Source of the DNA: Podarcis raffonei
Taxonomy: Eukaryota; Chordata; Lepidosauria; Squamata; Lacertidae
DNA: 64,000 bases
Direction of reading: 5' to 3'
Assembly: GCF_027172205.1 (NCBI RefSeq)
Contig: NC_070614.1
Coordinates: forward strand, 31,000,501 to 31,064,500
Position numbers and translations under genes: made by a program. A model generated the notes under the pieces. The model had not been told where the DNA came from. It searched no databases and saw nothing but the letters and a program-made list of their open reading frames with translations. Each line of letters opens with the position of its first letter. The stretch's first letter is position 1. Positions 10,893-22,876 of this stretch are shown here, piece after piece.

Positions 10893-11713
10893 AGTTGGGA
10901 ACATGCTCATAATTCTGATTGTGAAACTCAACCATTCCCTTCAAACACCCAAGTACTTCTTTCTGGTAAACCATTCTTGGTTAGAAATTGGTTACACCAC
11001 TATTGTGGTGCCCCAGATGTTGGCATATCTGTAAAGAAAGCATAAAAGCATTTCCAAAGCTAGATGTGCAGCCCAGATGTATGCCTTTACCTTCCTGGGG
11101 ATGACAGAATGCTGCCTCCTGGCAGCCATGGCGTATGATCACTATGTTGCCAAATGCCACCTATTGCACTACACAGTAATCATGAGCCACCAAGTATGTA
11201 CAAAGTTGGCAGCCGCAGCGTGGATTATTTGCTTCTTGGTTCAAGTTGCTCAAACAGCATGGATCTTCAGCTTACCCTTCTGTGGTTCTAAACACATCCA
11301 GCACTTCTTTTGTGATATCCTACCAGTGGTGAAAATGGCATGCACAGATACCTCCAAAAATGAGATTGCTGTCATGGCAGTGACCATCACTTTTATCATG
11401 AGTCTATTCCTACTGATTATCCTCTCCTACGTACGTATAATTTCAACCATCCTTAAGCTTCATTCTGCTGAGCAAAGGTGGAAAGCCTTCTCCACTTGCT
11501 CCTCACACCTCACTGTAGTGGCATTATTCTTTGGGTCAGGCCTCTTCACCTACTTAATGCCCAAGTCCAGCTACACTTCACAGAGTGACCAAATGAGTGC
11601 TCTTATGTACACAGTTGTCACTCCAGTTTTAAATCCCATAATATATACCCTAAGAAATAAAGAATTGCAGAAAGCATAAAAGAAAAGAAAACCCACAAAA
11701 CCCAACTAGCTGA
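10893..11713 (+). pseudogene. Olfactory receptor pseudogene, type A, unit 2
   Basis: Starts abruptly in TM1 ([13 protein letters not shown]) with no N-terminus, directly after the type-G tail. Runs through PKYFFL, MYAFTFLGMTECCL (11077), MAYDHYVAKCH (the DRY arginine is His), EL2, KAFSTCSSHL and NPIIYTLRN, to the final NPTS-type TGA at 11711-11713. A TTA leucine codon became TAA near 11032. The C-terminal codons contain a TAA at 11677-11679 and a small deletion. The 5' loss matches a tandem-duplication breakpoint rather than random decay. Confidence 0.94.
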
Positions 11714-11943
11714 ATATCTGAAGAATGCAGCATTGAAAAAAGATGAAAAGTAAAAACCAAAGACATAACTGCTGATTAAGGTGATGTAAATATTTCATTC
11801 AAATGCAGCTCGTGGCTGCATTATTCCAGGAAGCCAACCAGATCCCAACCCAATGCAACCTGGACTGACTGTATTGATCATTTGGGAGGGATTCATGGAT
11901 AAATCCACATGTGCTTTGATTATTTCTTTTTGTAGACTGTTTG

Positions 11944-12756
11944 CGCGTCCAGGTCCCCAAGACACCCCCCCCCCAAAGAAAAACACAATTGACACTTAAT
12001 TTTGTTTAAGGTTTTTGGCATAATTTTGGCCACAACTTTATTCAAATTACAGCAATGTGAATGTTTGCTTAGGCATTGGTAGCACTAACTGACCCTGCAT
12101 GGGGACAGCTCTGACGTTCGCACCCCCCGCGAAGTCAGCAAGGGTAAGTCACCTGGGGAGAGAGACTGGACTGGGAACCATGCCTCACCTCTCCCCAGAA
12201 TGCTCCCAGGGGCTTGCGTGGCCCTAGTCCCTTGCCAGGGGGTTTCGGACAAAAGCATGGGGAGCCCCTGGGTTCCTTTAACCCTTGAAGCAGCAGCAGC
12301 ATTTTGGAGGGGCAGGCATAGCCAAATCCATACCCCTCCACCAACCTATTCCAAGACCAATGCCTAACCGCAAACCTTACAAGTTGTGATGATCTGCTAC
12401 GCAGTAGGCAAAAACCAAGTGGCACACACTAATCAGCCAAATGGACAAAATTCCTACCAGGCCCCTGCCCCAAAGCAGACGACCCCATGTCAGGCATAGC
12501 AAGGTCAAGCAAACAGCCTAAAATTAGGGAAGGGAGGGTGGGTGATCCGAAGTAAGCAGCAAAAAGAGGAAGTTCTTCACTGCGAGCATTGTATTTAACA
12601 AATAGGGCTGTCTATCAACAAATGGCAACATCTAGATTTCCTCAGTAACAGCCCGTCCCTGCTTAAAGGATGGCCAAACCATTTGCCTAGTAACAGTGAG
12701 GTGTCTTGTCAGCCCCGCCCGCAACCTGTGCTCTTCATGAGGGAGAACACACTTTG
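11944..12756 (-). mobile_element. Solo terminal unit of a Ngaro/DIRS-type element
   Basis: An insertion absent from units 1 and 3, whose empty sites read gactgtttg then ytgtacagg near 7378 and 19602. The interior resembles 50280-51037 in the same order: ggccacaactttatt, ttacagcaatg, gcttaggcattgg, then cctaacc, a middle section with caaatgga and ctcctaccagg-like stretches, and a right part. This is one complete terminal unit without coding sequence. TTTG lies at both edges (11940-11943 and 12753-12756). Homologous recombination between the two A repeats of a full element would leave exactly such a unit, as a solo LTR arises. It is a fossil with no ORF. Confidence 0.8.
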
Positions 12757-13931
12757 CTGTACAGGAACCTGCTTTTTACATGTGTCTTACATGATTACTC
12801 AACAGCTGAGTGTGAAGCACACTCAGTAACAATGGTTTTTCTGGTTTATTGCTGTCATCCAGTTGACATCTTTTCTCAATAAATCTTAGGCATTCATTTA
12901 CTCACAGACCCAGTTCTGACACACACAAAGTGTGTGCATGACCACGTTTGAGATTTTACTAAAATTCTCCCCTGTGGGGAGTATCTCCCACACACACATT
13001 AGGTGCCACCCAAGGCCCTAATGCCAATGCAGCCCCTAGCACCCTCCTTCAGTGATGAGCTTTTGGCACTGAAAACTATCTTTGTTTCAGCAAGTGTTAT
13101 TTTGTGGCTACAAATGTGGGTGAGCTCCAGCAACCAGTGCTCCTCCCACAGCCAGGCTGAAGCTGGGAGGCCACCCCGAATAACTACAGCCATGCTGAAC
13201 CGCAACTTCCACTCCCTTCGAAGTTGGTCTTCATTTGCCTTAGATAATTATCCAGACTGATGAAGGACTGTGTATAACTCAAGCCCTTGTATAGTGTACT
13301 GGATGCAGCTGTTGGTATGTATACAATGCACTGCACGACCGACTCCATTCATGTTATTCTAACCAAACATGACTACCTAGTCTTTTTTATTCATCCATTC
13401 ATTTATTTCATAAAATTTATATACTGCTTGGTTGTAGAAAAAAATCTGAAAGAGGTTTTGAGTCCAGCCCCTTTTGCCCACAGGAAATTAGATGGGTGAA
13501 ATTTAGATTGCATTGAAAAGCTGTATTTTCAATTCCTATAAAAATGTGAGGTTTCTGGAAGTAATTGTAATTTATTGCATCACCCAAGGATTAAATGCAT
13601 ATTTTTTTTGTTAGCCATTCTTACCCCAATGGATTAGTTAGCAGAAAATTCCCAAACGTATTCCTTCGAAATTGAGTTGCATCAAGAATGAGATCACATA
13701 TATGAAAATATCTTTGTTTGGTGCATCATTGTGCACTGCCCTGACACACGAAACAGCAGTTACTTCTTTTGCAAAGTAAGATTTTATGGGAGTAAGGTAT
13801 GATTGTTACATCTAAGTCAAAGAACGTTTGATCACGATTGACTGTGTATTAATTCTGGTATGTGTGTCTGTAGTGAAGAGAGACGCTTTTATAGCTAGAT
13901 ACTGTTAGGAGAATCTCAGCTGTGAGATATT

Positions 13932-13956
13932 CTATCATCTATCATCTATCATCATC

Positions 13957-14006
<50 letters not shown>

Positions 14007-14028
14007 TTATCTCTATCATCTATGTATC
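13932..14028. repeat. CT-rich microsatellite, unit 2
   Basis: ATCATCT runs pass into a pure (CT)n run and back to ATCT. The position corresponds to the ATCT arrays of units 1 and 3. Confidence 0.92.
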
Positions 14029-15502
14029 TTCATTTTTAATTTACAACGAAGAAAATTCCAGCCATGAAAGAAATGAAGAAATAAAGGAATATAAATGATT
14101 CAAATCAAACCAGTGTGTGTTTTTCAGTGTTTTACCTTACTCTACCTGCATAGCCACAGATCACAGTGAAGAAAAGTTACAGTGCTCATAGCATTCAAGC
14201 AATGGGACTTCAGTTTCATTTTCTGATCACATGTCCCCCCCCTTTCCCCACTGTGCTCCATAAGGTCGCTGAACCTCCTAGAGCAGGTTTTGAGGGTGTG
14301 TGGGTGCTTCAGGAGAATCTAAGTTCCCATGCACAAGTAGAGTCTCTTCTGTGAGTGGAAGAGCAGTGTTGAGTACAACCCATTGTACCTGAGTGCTTTC
14401 CATTTCATGGCTAATAGGAGGTTGCAATTTGAAGTCTGCTTCACCAAACAGATCAGATGAGCTGATACTAAGCATGCTGTAAAACATGGGTGGGAGATCT
14501 TTGGGTGACCCCCAGGTTTTAGTGGAATCCGAGTTCCATTGTCCGTGACAGACATGGAAAATAGTCCACTAACAGCTGGAAAACCACAAGTTCTCCATCC
14601 CAGCCTCAAAAGCTTTGATGCAAGGGGCAAATATATTACTTTGTGACTTAAAAAATAATCTGCACGAATGTGTTCTGGCAGCATCAATAATAACAATGTG
14701 ATGGTATTGAACATGTGATGGCTTTTTTAAAAGTGTTGTGCTTTGCTGAGATATAATGCAGCTCTGTACAGTGATAAAACACAACTGGTGATAAACTTGA
14801 TCCAAATGCATGTACAACTGGATCAAGTTTACTCTTTTATGCTTTTTTAGGAATTCATATAAGTCATCAGTAGCATTGGTGAATTGTTGACCATGAACTC
14901 TTATGTAATGATAGATTTGTTAATATTTAAAGAGCTGCGTCATTGACCACTGTTTTTGGTCAACAGGGGGGGGAAACATAACACAGCTTCTTTATTGCAT
15001 CCTTTTTTCTCAACATGCATTGCTGTACACTAGCAATGTGCATGCACTTGGAGAGAGCAGGGATATATGAGGAAGCTGAAAATGCAACTAAATTGTGTTT
15101 ACACTGTGCTCATTGAAAGATTGAGAAATGTGAAAGGAACCATGGAAGGATTCTTAAATGTATTGGTTTTATTTCCAGTGAGAAAGCCAGTAAATTAAGA
15201 ACTCCAAACCCTGAGAAGGAATGTGGGAAAATTTGGGAACTTTTTTGCCTCCAGTAAGATTCTCCTAATGACTGCTTGCCATCTTACGTTCAAAGTCACA
15301 GAAAGCAATCCTCATTGGGGAGAGAGCTATTGCATTATTGTCCTGTTTGAGGGCTTCGTGTAGGCTTCTGTTTTGCCACGGTGAGATTAGGATTATCCAC
15401 TAGATGGGTCTTTTGGATGCTCCAGGTGCCTCTACTATGATTACCTGATTTAATTAATGGTCTGTATTTGTCGTTTCCTTTTCCACACAGGATATCCATT
15501 CT

Positions 15503-16459
15503 ATGGAAAAACTAGGTGAGAACCAGACCAATCTGAATGAGTTCATTCTGGAGGGGTTTTCATATCTTGCTGAACTGCAAATCTTGCTGTTTTTTGTTTT
15601 TCTGGTGACATACATAATCACCTTGCTGGGAAACGTGCTCATTATTCTGCTCATAAAACTCAACCCTTCTCTTCAGACTCCCATGTACTTCTTTTTGGTA
15701 AACCTATCATTCTTAGAAATGTGTTACACCACTAGTGTGGTACCGCAGATGCTGGTACATTTGTTAACAGAGCATAAAAGCATATCCCTAGCAAGATGTG
15801 CAGCCCAGATGTATGCCTTCACCATCCTGGGCCTGACAGAATGTTGCCTCTTGGCAGCTATGGCATATGATCGCTATGTTGCCATATGCCATCCATTGCA
15901 CTACACAGTAATCATGAACCGCCGGGTATGTGCACAGCTTGCAGCTGCATCATGGATTACTTGCATCTCAGTAGAAATTGCTCAAACAACATGGATATTC
16001 AGCTTACCCTTCTGTGGTTCTAAACACATCCAGCACTTCTTCTGTGATATCCTACCAGTGGTGAAAATGGCATGCACAGACACCTCCAAAAATGAGATTC
16101 TTGTGATGGCAGTGTCTACTATTTTCATCATGAGTCCTTTCCTACTGATCATCCTCTCCTACATCCGTATAATTTCAACCATCCTCAAACTTCCTTCTGC
16201 TAAGGGAAGGAGAAAAGCCTTCTCCACTTGCTCCTCACACCTCATGGTGGTGACACTATTTTTTGGGACAGCACTCTTCACCTACTTAATACCCAAGTCC
16301 AGCTACACTCCGCGAAGCGACCAAATGATTTCTCTTATGTACACAGTTGTCAGTCCATTTTTGAACCCCATAATATATACCCTAAGAAATAAAGAAGTGA
16401 AGGGAGCATTTAAGAAGACAGTTTCACGGTTGTTCTCTGTACAGAACCCAACAAGTTGA
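15503..16459 (+). CDS. Olfactory receptor, family-10-like, intact
   Basis: A 318-residue OR almost identical to the gene at 22877 and close to 9015. The acceptor AG is at 15489-15490, 12 nt before the ATG. N-glycosylation site NQT at 7-9, GN in TM1, PMYFFL at 60-65, Cys99, MAYDRYVAICHPLHY from 120, EL2 with CGSKHIQHFFCDILP, KAFSTCSSHLMVV from 238, and SPFLNPIIYTLRN in TM7 are all present. TM4 reads CISVEIAQTTWIF, unlike 9015. Candidate AATAAA at 16496-16501. No disabling change is visible. Nothing in the sequence predicts the odorant. Confidence 0.96.
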   Translation: MEKLGENQTNLNEFILEGFSYLAELQILLFFVFLVTYIITLLGNVLIILLIKLNPSLQTPMYFFLVNLSFLEMCYTTSVVPQMLVHLLTEHKSISLARCAAQMYAFTILGLTECCLLAAMAYDRYVAICHPLHYTVIMNRRVCAQLAAASWITCISVEIAQTTWIFSLPFCGSKHIQHFFCDILPVVKMACTDTSKNEILVMAVSTIFIMSPFLLIILSYIRIISTILKLPSAKGRRKAFSTCSSHLMVVTLFFGTALFTYLIPKSSYTPRSDQMISLMYTVVSPFLNPIIYTLRNKEVKGAFKKTVSRLFSVQNPTS

Positions 16460-17115
16460 AAATATGAACCATGGAGTATGGCAACAAGAAAAATCAATAA
16501 ACACAGAACATATCATTGGTGATTAAGGGGCTGTAAGTATATTGTTAAGGTCTAACTTATAACAGAGTTATTACAAAAATGAACCTGATCCCAACCTAGC
16601 CACCTAAATTGCCTGTACCTCAGAGATAATTTTGGAGTGATTCTTTGGTTTAACAATAAATCCGTACCTTCTTTGATGATTAGATTTCTTATACTGTTTG
16701 CAATACCAGAACCTGTACAGCATGATTAGTAGACTTCCACTTGTAGTGTATTTTTCCTTTAAAAAAACTCATACTCGGAGACTTACTGTATGGAATTTAA
16801 ACAGAAAAAGGCTTTAATTCACAACAAGAATAATAAACACAAATAATATGGGAGTTGGAAATCTTCAAAGAAACAGCAAACTATGCACACACTGAACTCA
16901 TCAGATGTCACAGGGTTTTCAATAAGTTGATTAGTGTACAGCTTTGACTTTCTTCAGCTTCTTAGACTTATCACAGACATGGTACAGTTTAGGTTTCAAT
17001 AACTGGGGATTCTGAAACAGGTTGGTACTTTCTGTCAGGTGAGTTCTGAAAGAGTTGGGAACGATAATCTGCCAATTATCCTTCCCAACTTTTAGAAATC
17101 TCTAGAAGTTTTAGT
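16460..17115. other. 3' flank of OR 15503
   Basis: AT-rich DNA aligned with 9972-10627 and 23834-24458. Candidate AATAAA at 16496. No gene seen. Confidence 0.6.
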
Positions 17116-17500
17116 GGCTAGGCAAGTGGGTGGTGCTGTGGTGTAAACCACTCAGCCTCCTGAGCTTGTCAATCGGAAAGTCTGTGGTTTAAACCTGCAT
17201 AACAGGGTGAGCTCCTGTTGCTCTTTCCCAGCTTCTGCTAACCTAGCAGTTCGAGAGCATACCAGTGCAAGTAGATAAATAGGTACCGCTGCAGCAGGAA
17301 GGTAAATTGTGTTTCCATGTGCTCTGGCACTCGTGATGGTGTCCTGTTGCAGCAGAAGCGGTTTAGTCATGCTGGCCACATGACCTAGAAAGCTGTCTGT
17401 GGATAAACGATGACACCCTCGGCCTGAAAAGTGGGATGAGCGTGCAGCCCATAGTCACCTTTGACTGGACTTAACTATCCAGGGGTCCTTTACCTTTTAC
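17116..17500 (+). mobile_element. Sauria SINE, unit 2
   Basis: Complete plus-oriented Sauria SINE: tRNA-like head (gtggtgctgtggtgtaaacc), aagtagataaatagg body, and tail ending ccttttac. The flanks ctagaagttttagt and ctagtagacatagaat are a decayed target duplication. Shared with units 1 and 3, so older than the duplication. Confidence 0.92.
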
Positions 17501-17779
17501 CTAGTAGACATAGAATATCAGACCAGGGAATCAGCCCTCATTCTCCTTCTAACTAGTTTGGGATTATTCTTCTCTCACTAGAAGATACATCCTCCTCCTA
17601 CTTCACTGAGGTTTAAGTGGAGCATTCCCTCACAACTCCACTACTCCTATACTAAAATTCAGCTTTCCAGTTCTCGCGTTTCTGTATACTCTTAAAGACA
17701 ATAACCTTTATATTTCAATCTAACTCCCAGATCAAAGACTGCCTTCTCTGGCTGTAAATATTCCTTCAGAGTAGTTTTC
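17501..17779. other. Decayed spacer before type-G OR
   Basis: Aligns with unit 3 at 24854-25239. May include unrecognisable 5' parts of the type-G OR. No gene seen. Confidence 0.5.
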
Positions 17780-18568
17780 ACACAACTCAAGAAGTACTAC
17801 TGTCGACCAACCCAATGCCAGGAACTAATTTTGTGCAGCACGTATTCTGTGATATCCCTCCACTAGTAAAAATGGTATGCATAGACACCTCCAAATATGA
17901 AGTTGCTGTCTATTCTTGCTGATCCTTGTCTCCTACATCCATATGATCTAGGTAAAGGTAAAGGTACCCCTGCCCATACGGGCCAGTCTTGCCAGACTCT
18001 AGGGTTGTGCGCTCATCTCACTCTATAGGCCGGGAGCCAGCGCTGTCCGCAGACACTTCCGGGTCACGTGGCAAGCGTGACAAGCTGCATCTGGCAAGCC
18101 AGCGCAGCACACGGAACGCCGTTTATCTTCCCACTGGTAAGCGGTCCCTATTTATCTACTTGCACCCGAAGGTGCTTTCGAACTGCTAGGTTGGCAGGCG
18201 CTGGGACCGAACGACGGGAGCGCACACCGCCGCGGGGATTCGAACCGCCGACCATGCGATCAGCAAGTCCTAGGCGCTGAGGTTTTACCCACAGCGCCAC
18301 CCGCGTCCCATATGATCTAGGCTACCCTTAAATTTAATTCTGATCCTCACGCTTCATGGTAGTGAAATTATTCTATGGGAGAGCCTTCTTTGCCTACATT
18401 AGGCCCCAGTCCAGCTACACTCTGGAGAGTGACAAAATTATTTATTTTATGAATACTGTAGTGATTCCTTCTTTAAACACCATAATATATACCCTAAGAA
18501 GAAGAAGTGAATAGAACATTTGGGAATCAGTTATAAAAAATTTCTCTGCACATGATCCAACCAACTGA
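17780..18568 (+). pseudogene. Type-G OR pseudogene, unit 2, split by a SINE
   Basis: Recognisable from the EL2 region onward (VFCDIPPLVKM-like codons near 17845, DTSKYEVAV near 17884), then TM5, TM6-TM7 with YFMNTVVIPS-like codons, and NTIIYTLRR near 18476. The last TGA is at 18566-18568. The 5' half is absent or unrecognisable, the frame is lost more than once, and a Sauria SINE sits at 17953-18307. Its 3' end joins a type-A OR fragment at about 18579. Confidence 0.88.
17953..18307 (-). mobile_element. Sauria SINE inside type-G OR pseudogene
   Basis: Minus-oriented Sauria SINE with perfect 14-bp target duplications, ccatatgatctagg, at 17939-17952 and 18308-18321. The unit 3 copy of this OR (near 25400) is an empty site, so this insertion came after the tandem duplication. 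It is close in sequence to the SINE at 3902-4257. Confidence 0.95.
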
Positions 18569-18578
18569 ACATTTGGCA

Positions 18579-19363
18579 AAACTCCCATATACTTCTTTTT
18601 GGTAAACCTTTCTTGCTTAGAAATTGGTTACACCACTATTATGGTGCCCCAGATGCTGGCACATCTGTTAACAAAGCATAAAAGCATTTCCAAAATTAGA
18701 TGTGCAGCCCAGATGTATGCCTTTGCCATCCTGGGGCTGACAGAATGCTGCCTCCTGGCAGCCATGGCGTATGATCACTATGTTTCTATATGTCATCCAT
18801 TGCACTACACAGTAATCATGAATCACCAAGTCTGTACAAAGTTGGCAGCTGCAGCATGGATTATTTGCTTCTTAGTACAAGTTGCTCAAACAGCATGGAT
18901 CTTCAGCTTACCCTTCTGTGGCTCTCAACATATCCAGCACTTCTTTTGTGATATCCTACCAATTGTGAAGATGTCATGCACAGATACCTACAAAAATGAA
19001 ATTGCTGTCATGGCAGTGACCATCTCTTTTGTCATGAGTCCATTCCTACTGATTATCCTTTCCTACACCCGTATAATTTCAACCATCCTTAAGCTTCCTT
19101 CTGCTGAGCAAAGGCGGAAAGCCTTCTCTATTTGCTCCTCACACCTCATGGTGGTGACATTATTCTTTGGGTCAGGCCTCTTCACCTACTTAATGCCCAA
19201 GTCCGAATATACTTCACGGAGTGACCAAATGAGTGCTCTTATATACACAGTTGTCACTCCAGTTTTAAATCCCATAATATATACCCTTAGAAAGAAAGAA
19301 GTGCAGAAAGCATACAAGAAAACAATTGCAAGGGTCTTCTCTCCACAAAACCCAACTAGCTGA
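18579..19363 (+). pseudogene. 5'-truncated OR, type A, unit 3 (open frame)
   Basis: Begins at about the IL1/TM2 codons (TPIYFFLVNLSCLEIGY) directly after the type-G tail. It then has an unbroken frame through MYAFAILGLTECCL, MAYDHYVSICHPLHY, EL2 with CGSQHIQHFFCDILP, KAFSICSSHL and NPIIYTLRK to NPTS and TGA at 19361-19363. About 255 codons are intact, but TM1 and the N-terminus are gone and no ATG opens the frame at a sensible place, so a working receptor is unlikely. The DRY arginine is His, as in the unit 2 copy. The truncation coincides with the unit junction. Confidence 0.92.
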
Positions 19364-20740
19364 ATATCTGAAGAATGGAGTACAGAGGGGGGGAAAGTAA
19401 ACACCAAAGACTTTTCTACTTATTAAGGGGGTGTAAATATTTCATTCAAATGCGGCTCGAGGCTGCATTATTGCAGGAAGCCAACCAGATCCCAACCCAA
19501 TGCAACCTGGACTGTCTGTATATCAGTGATCATTTGGGAGGGATTCTTGCTTTTAACAATAAATCTACATGTGCTTGGATTATTATTTTTTTGCAGACTG
19601 TTTGCCGTACAGGAACCTGCTTTTTACATGTGTCTTACATGATTATTAAACAGCTGAGTGTGAAGCACACTCAGTAACAATGGTTTTTCTGGTTTATTGC
19701 TGTCATCCAGTTGACATCTTTTCTCAATAAATATTAAGTATTCATTTACTCACAGACCCAATTCTGACACACAGAAACTGTGTGTATGACCACGTTTTAG
19801 ATTTTACTAAAATTCTCCCCTGTGGGGAGTATCTCCCACACAAACGTTACGTACCACCCAGGGCCCTACTGCCACTGCAGCCCCCAACACCCTCCTTCAG
19901 TGATGGGCTTTTGGCACTGAAAACTGTCTTTGTTTCAGCAAGTGTCATTGTGTGGCTACAACTGTGGGTGAGCTCCAGCAGCCAGTGCCTCCGCACAGCC
20001 AGGCTGAAGCTGGGAGGCCACCCCTAATAACTACAGCCAAGTTGAACTGCAACTTCCACTCCCTCCGAAGTTGGTCTTCATTTCCCTTAGATAATTATCT
20101 AGACTCATGAAGGACTGTGTATAACACAAGCCCTTGTATAGTGTTCTGGATGCAGCTGTTGGTAAGCATACAATGCACTGCACGACCCACTCCATTCATG
20201 TTGTTCTAATCAAACATGGCTATCAAGTCTTTTTTATCCATCCATTTATTTATTTCATAAAATTTATATACTGCCCCTTTTACCCACAGGAAATTAAATG
20301 GGTGAAATTTAGATTACATTGAAAAGCTGTATTACTTTAAAAATGTGAGGTTTCTGGAAGTAATTGTAATTTATTGCATCACCCAAGGATTAAATGCATT
20401 TATTTATTTTTTGTTGCCTATTATTACCCCCATGGATTAGTTAGCAGAAAATTCCCAAACGTATTCCTTAAAAATTCAGTTGCATCAAGAATGAGATCAC
20501 ATATATGAAAATATCTTTGTTTGGTGCATCATTGTGCACTGCCCTGACGCACGAAACAGCAGTTACTTCTTTTGCAAAGTAAGATTTTTTGGGAGTAAGG
20601 TATGACTGTTACATCTAAATCAAAGAACTTTTGATTACGTTTGACTGTGTGTTTTAATTCTGGTATGTGTGTGTCTGTGTAATGAAGAGAGACGCTTTTA
20701 TAGCTAGATATTGTTAGGAGAATCTCAACTGTGAGATATT

Positions 20741-20827
20741 CTATCATCTATCTATCTATATCTATCATCTATCTATCTATCTATCTATCATCTATCTATC
20801 TATATCTATCTATCATCTATCTATCTT
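20741..20827. repeat. (ATCT)n microsatellite, unit 3
   Basis: Compound ATCT/ATC array at the same relative position as those in units 1 and 2. Confidence 0.92.
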
Positions 20828-21859
20828 CATTTTTATTTTACAACCAAGGAAATTCAAGACATGAAAGAAATGAAGAAATAAAGAAATATAAATGATTCAA
20901 ATCTAGCTAGTGTGTGTTTTTCAGTGTTTTACCTTACTCTACCTACAAAGCCACAGATCACAGTGAAGATAAGTTCCAGCGCTCATAGCATTCAAGCAAT
21001 GGGACTTCAGTTTCATTTTCTGATCACATGTCCCCCCCTCCCCCAGTGTGCTCCATAAGGTCACTGAACCTCCTAGAGCAGATTTTGAGGGTGTGTGGGT
21101 GCTTCAGGAGAATCTAAGTTCCCATGCAAAAGTGGAATCTCTTCAGTGAGTGGAACAGAAATTTTGAGTACAACCCATTGTACCTGGGTGCTTTCCATTT
21201 CATGGCTAATAGGAAGTTGCAGTTTGAAGACTGCTTCACCAAACAGATCAGCTGATACTGAAGCACACTGTGCTTCAGTACATGGGTGGGAGATCTGTGG
21301 GTGGCCCCCAGGTATTAGTGGAATCTGAGTTCCATTGCCCCTGGCTGACATGGAAAATAGTCCACTAACAGTTGGAAAACCACAAGTTCTTCATCCCAGC
21401 CTTAAAAGCTTTGATGCAAGGGGACAAAGAAATTAATCTGTGACTTAAAAAATAATCTACATGAATGAGTTCTGGCAGCATCAGTAATAACAATGTTATG
21501 GTACTGAACATGTGATGGCTTTTTTAAAAGTGTTGTGCTTTGCTGAGATATAATGTGGCTATGTACAGTGATAAAACACAACTGGTGATAACCTTAAACC
21601 AAATGCATGTACAACTGGAACAAGTTTACTCTCTTATGCTTTTTTAGGAATTCATATAAGTCATCAGAAGCATTGGTGAATTGTTGACCATGAACAATTA
21701 TGGACACTCTTCCTTAATTCATAGTAAAATGAAAAAAGTTAAGAAAATCAACTTGTGCATATCTGTGTGCTTCCTATTGTACATTTCTGAATAAGCATAA
21801 ATAATTTACAGTATTTTTTGTGTGTGTGCTTATCAGCAGCTCTTCTAGACACTTACACA

Positions 21860-22640
21860 CTTCAAGTACTGATGGTATATGATTGCCACATGTGTATGGG
21901 GAAAACATGTCAAAATTTTGGCAATTCGAGACACTTTTTCCATTGCATATTTCTGATATGCTCTCCATGACCCTGTTGACTGGAGATAAGGCCAAGGTAT
22001 TTAAAGACTTTAACTTGTTTGATCAACTGATTTTCCATATACCATCAGTGGGCCCTATAGATTCTTGGAAACACCATGACTTTAGTTTTCTTATAATTCA
22101 CAGCCAGCTGTTCTCTTTGGCAGTATCCTGAGGATGCCCTCACCAAGCTTTTTAGGCCCACTTTTGTTTGAGATAGAAGTACTGCATCATTTGCATATAA
22201 GAATATAGAGATGGCTTTTGTGGCTACTTTAGGGGCATGATCAGATGTCAAACTCCAGACAATATCATTTATATATAAATTAAACAATGTGGGCGATAGG
22301 ATACAACCTTGCTTAACTCCCTTTGTGGCTGGTACGAATCCTGTGAGCTGCCCATTTGTAGAGCAATGCACTTTCAACACAGTGTTTTTATATTGCCATT
22401 TAATCCAGAACAATAATCTTTTATCTATACTTGAAGAGTTCAATTTACTTCACAGTCTTACTTGAGAGATTGAATCGAATGAAGCTTTCAGATAAATGAA
22501 ATCTGCATTCAGCACACTACCTTTCAGGGGGGAAAGCCCATTAATTAAGAACTCCAAACTCTGAGAAGAAATTTGTAAAAATGTGGTATAATTTTTGCCT
22601 CCAGACCAATCACATTCAAGAAATTTTCAATGGCTGCTAG
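21860..22640 (-). mobile_element. Non-L1 LINE reverse transcriptase fragment
   Basis: Minus-strand frame 22443-22045 carries reverse-transcriptase blocks: GVKQGCILSPTLFNLYINDI, then FLYANDAVLLS (a Y-A-N-D variant of the catalytic YADD box), then NYKKTKVMVF. Upstream, SFDSISQ-like codons extend the match to about 22500, with decayed sequence to about 22640. Stops precede the open part. The motifs exclude L1 and BovB; the exact clade (Rex/R4-like, Vingi-like or other) is not resolved. A short remnant of the same insertion appears in unit 2 near 15165-15250, so it predates the duplication. Confidence 0.75.
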
Positions 22641-22876
22641 TCATAATGGCTTTATCTTATTTCCATTGTCACAGACAGTAATCCTCATTTGGGGAGAGAG
22701 CTATTGCATTAATGTCCTGTTTGAGGGTTTCTTGTAGGCTTCTGTTTTGCCATGGTGAGAATAGGATTATGCACTAGATGGGCCTTTTGGATGCTCCAGC
22801 TAGCTCTACTATAATTACCTAATTTGATTAATGATCTGTATATGTCTTTTCCTTTTCCATACAGGATAAGCATTCT

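Larger units (their letters stand above)
11714..15502. other. Intergenic DNA, unit 2 of OR array
   Basis: No gene seen. Aligns with units 1 and 3. Contains the solo Ngaro-type unit (11944-12756), a microsatellite (13932-14028), and at about 15165-15300 a short remnant of the LINE seen more fully in unit 3. The splice acceptor for the next OR ends at 15489-15490. Confidence 0.7.
19364..22876. other. Intergenic DNA, unit 3 of OR array
   Basis: No gene seen. Aligns with units 1 and 2. Holds an ATCT microsatellite and a LINE fragment. 21700-21840 also matches 28365-28500 upstream of the OR at 29971, showing that the older copy shares this flank. Splice acceptor AG at 22863-22864. Confidence 0.7.

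Noticed and set aside
18599-19363. A complete OR gene in unit 3
   Set aside because: There is no ATG, N-terminus or TM1; the upstream sequence is the tail of a different OR.
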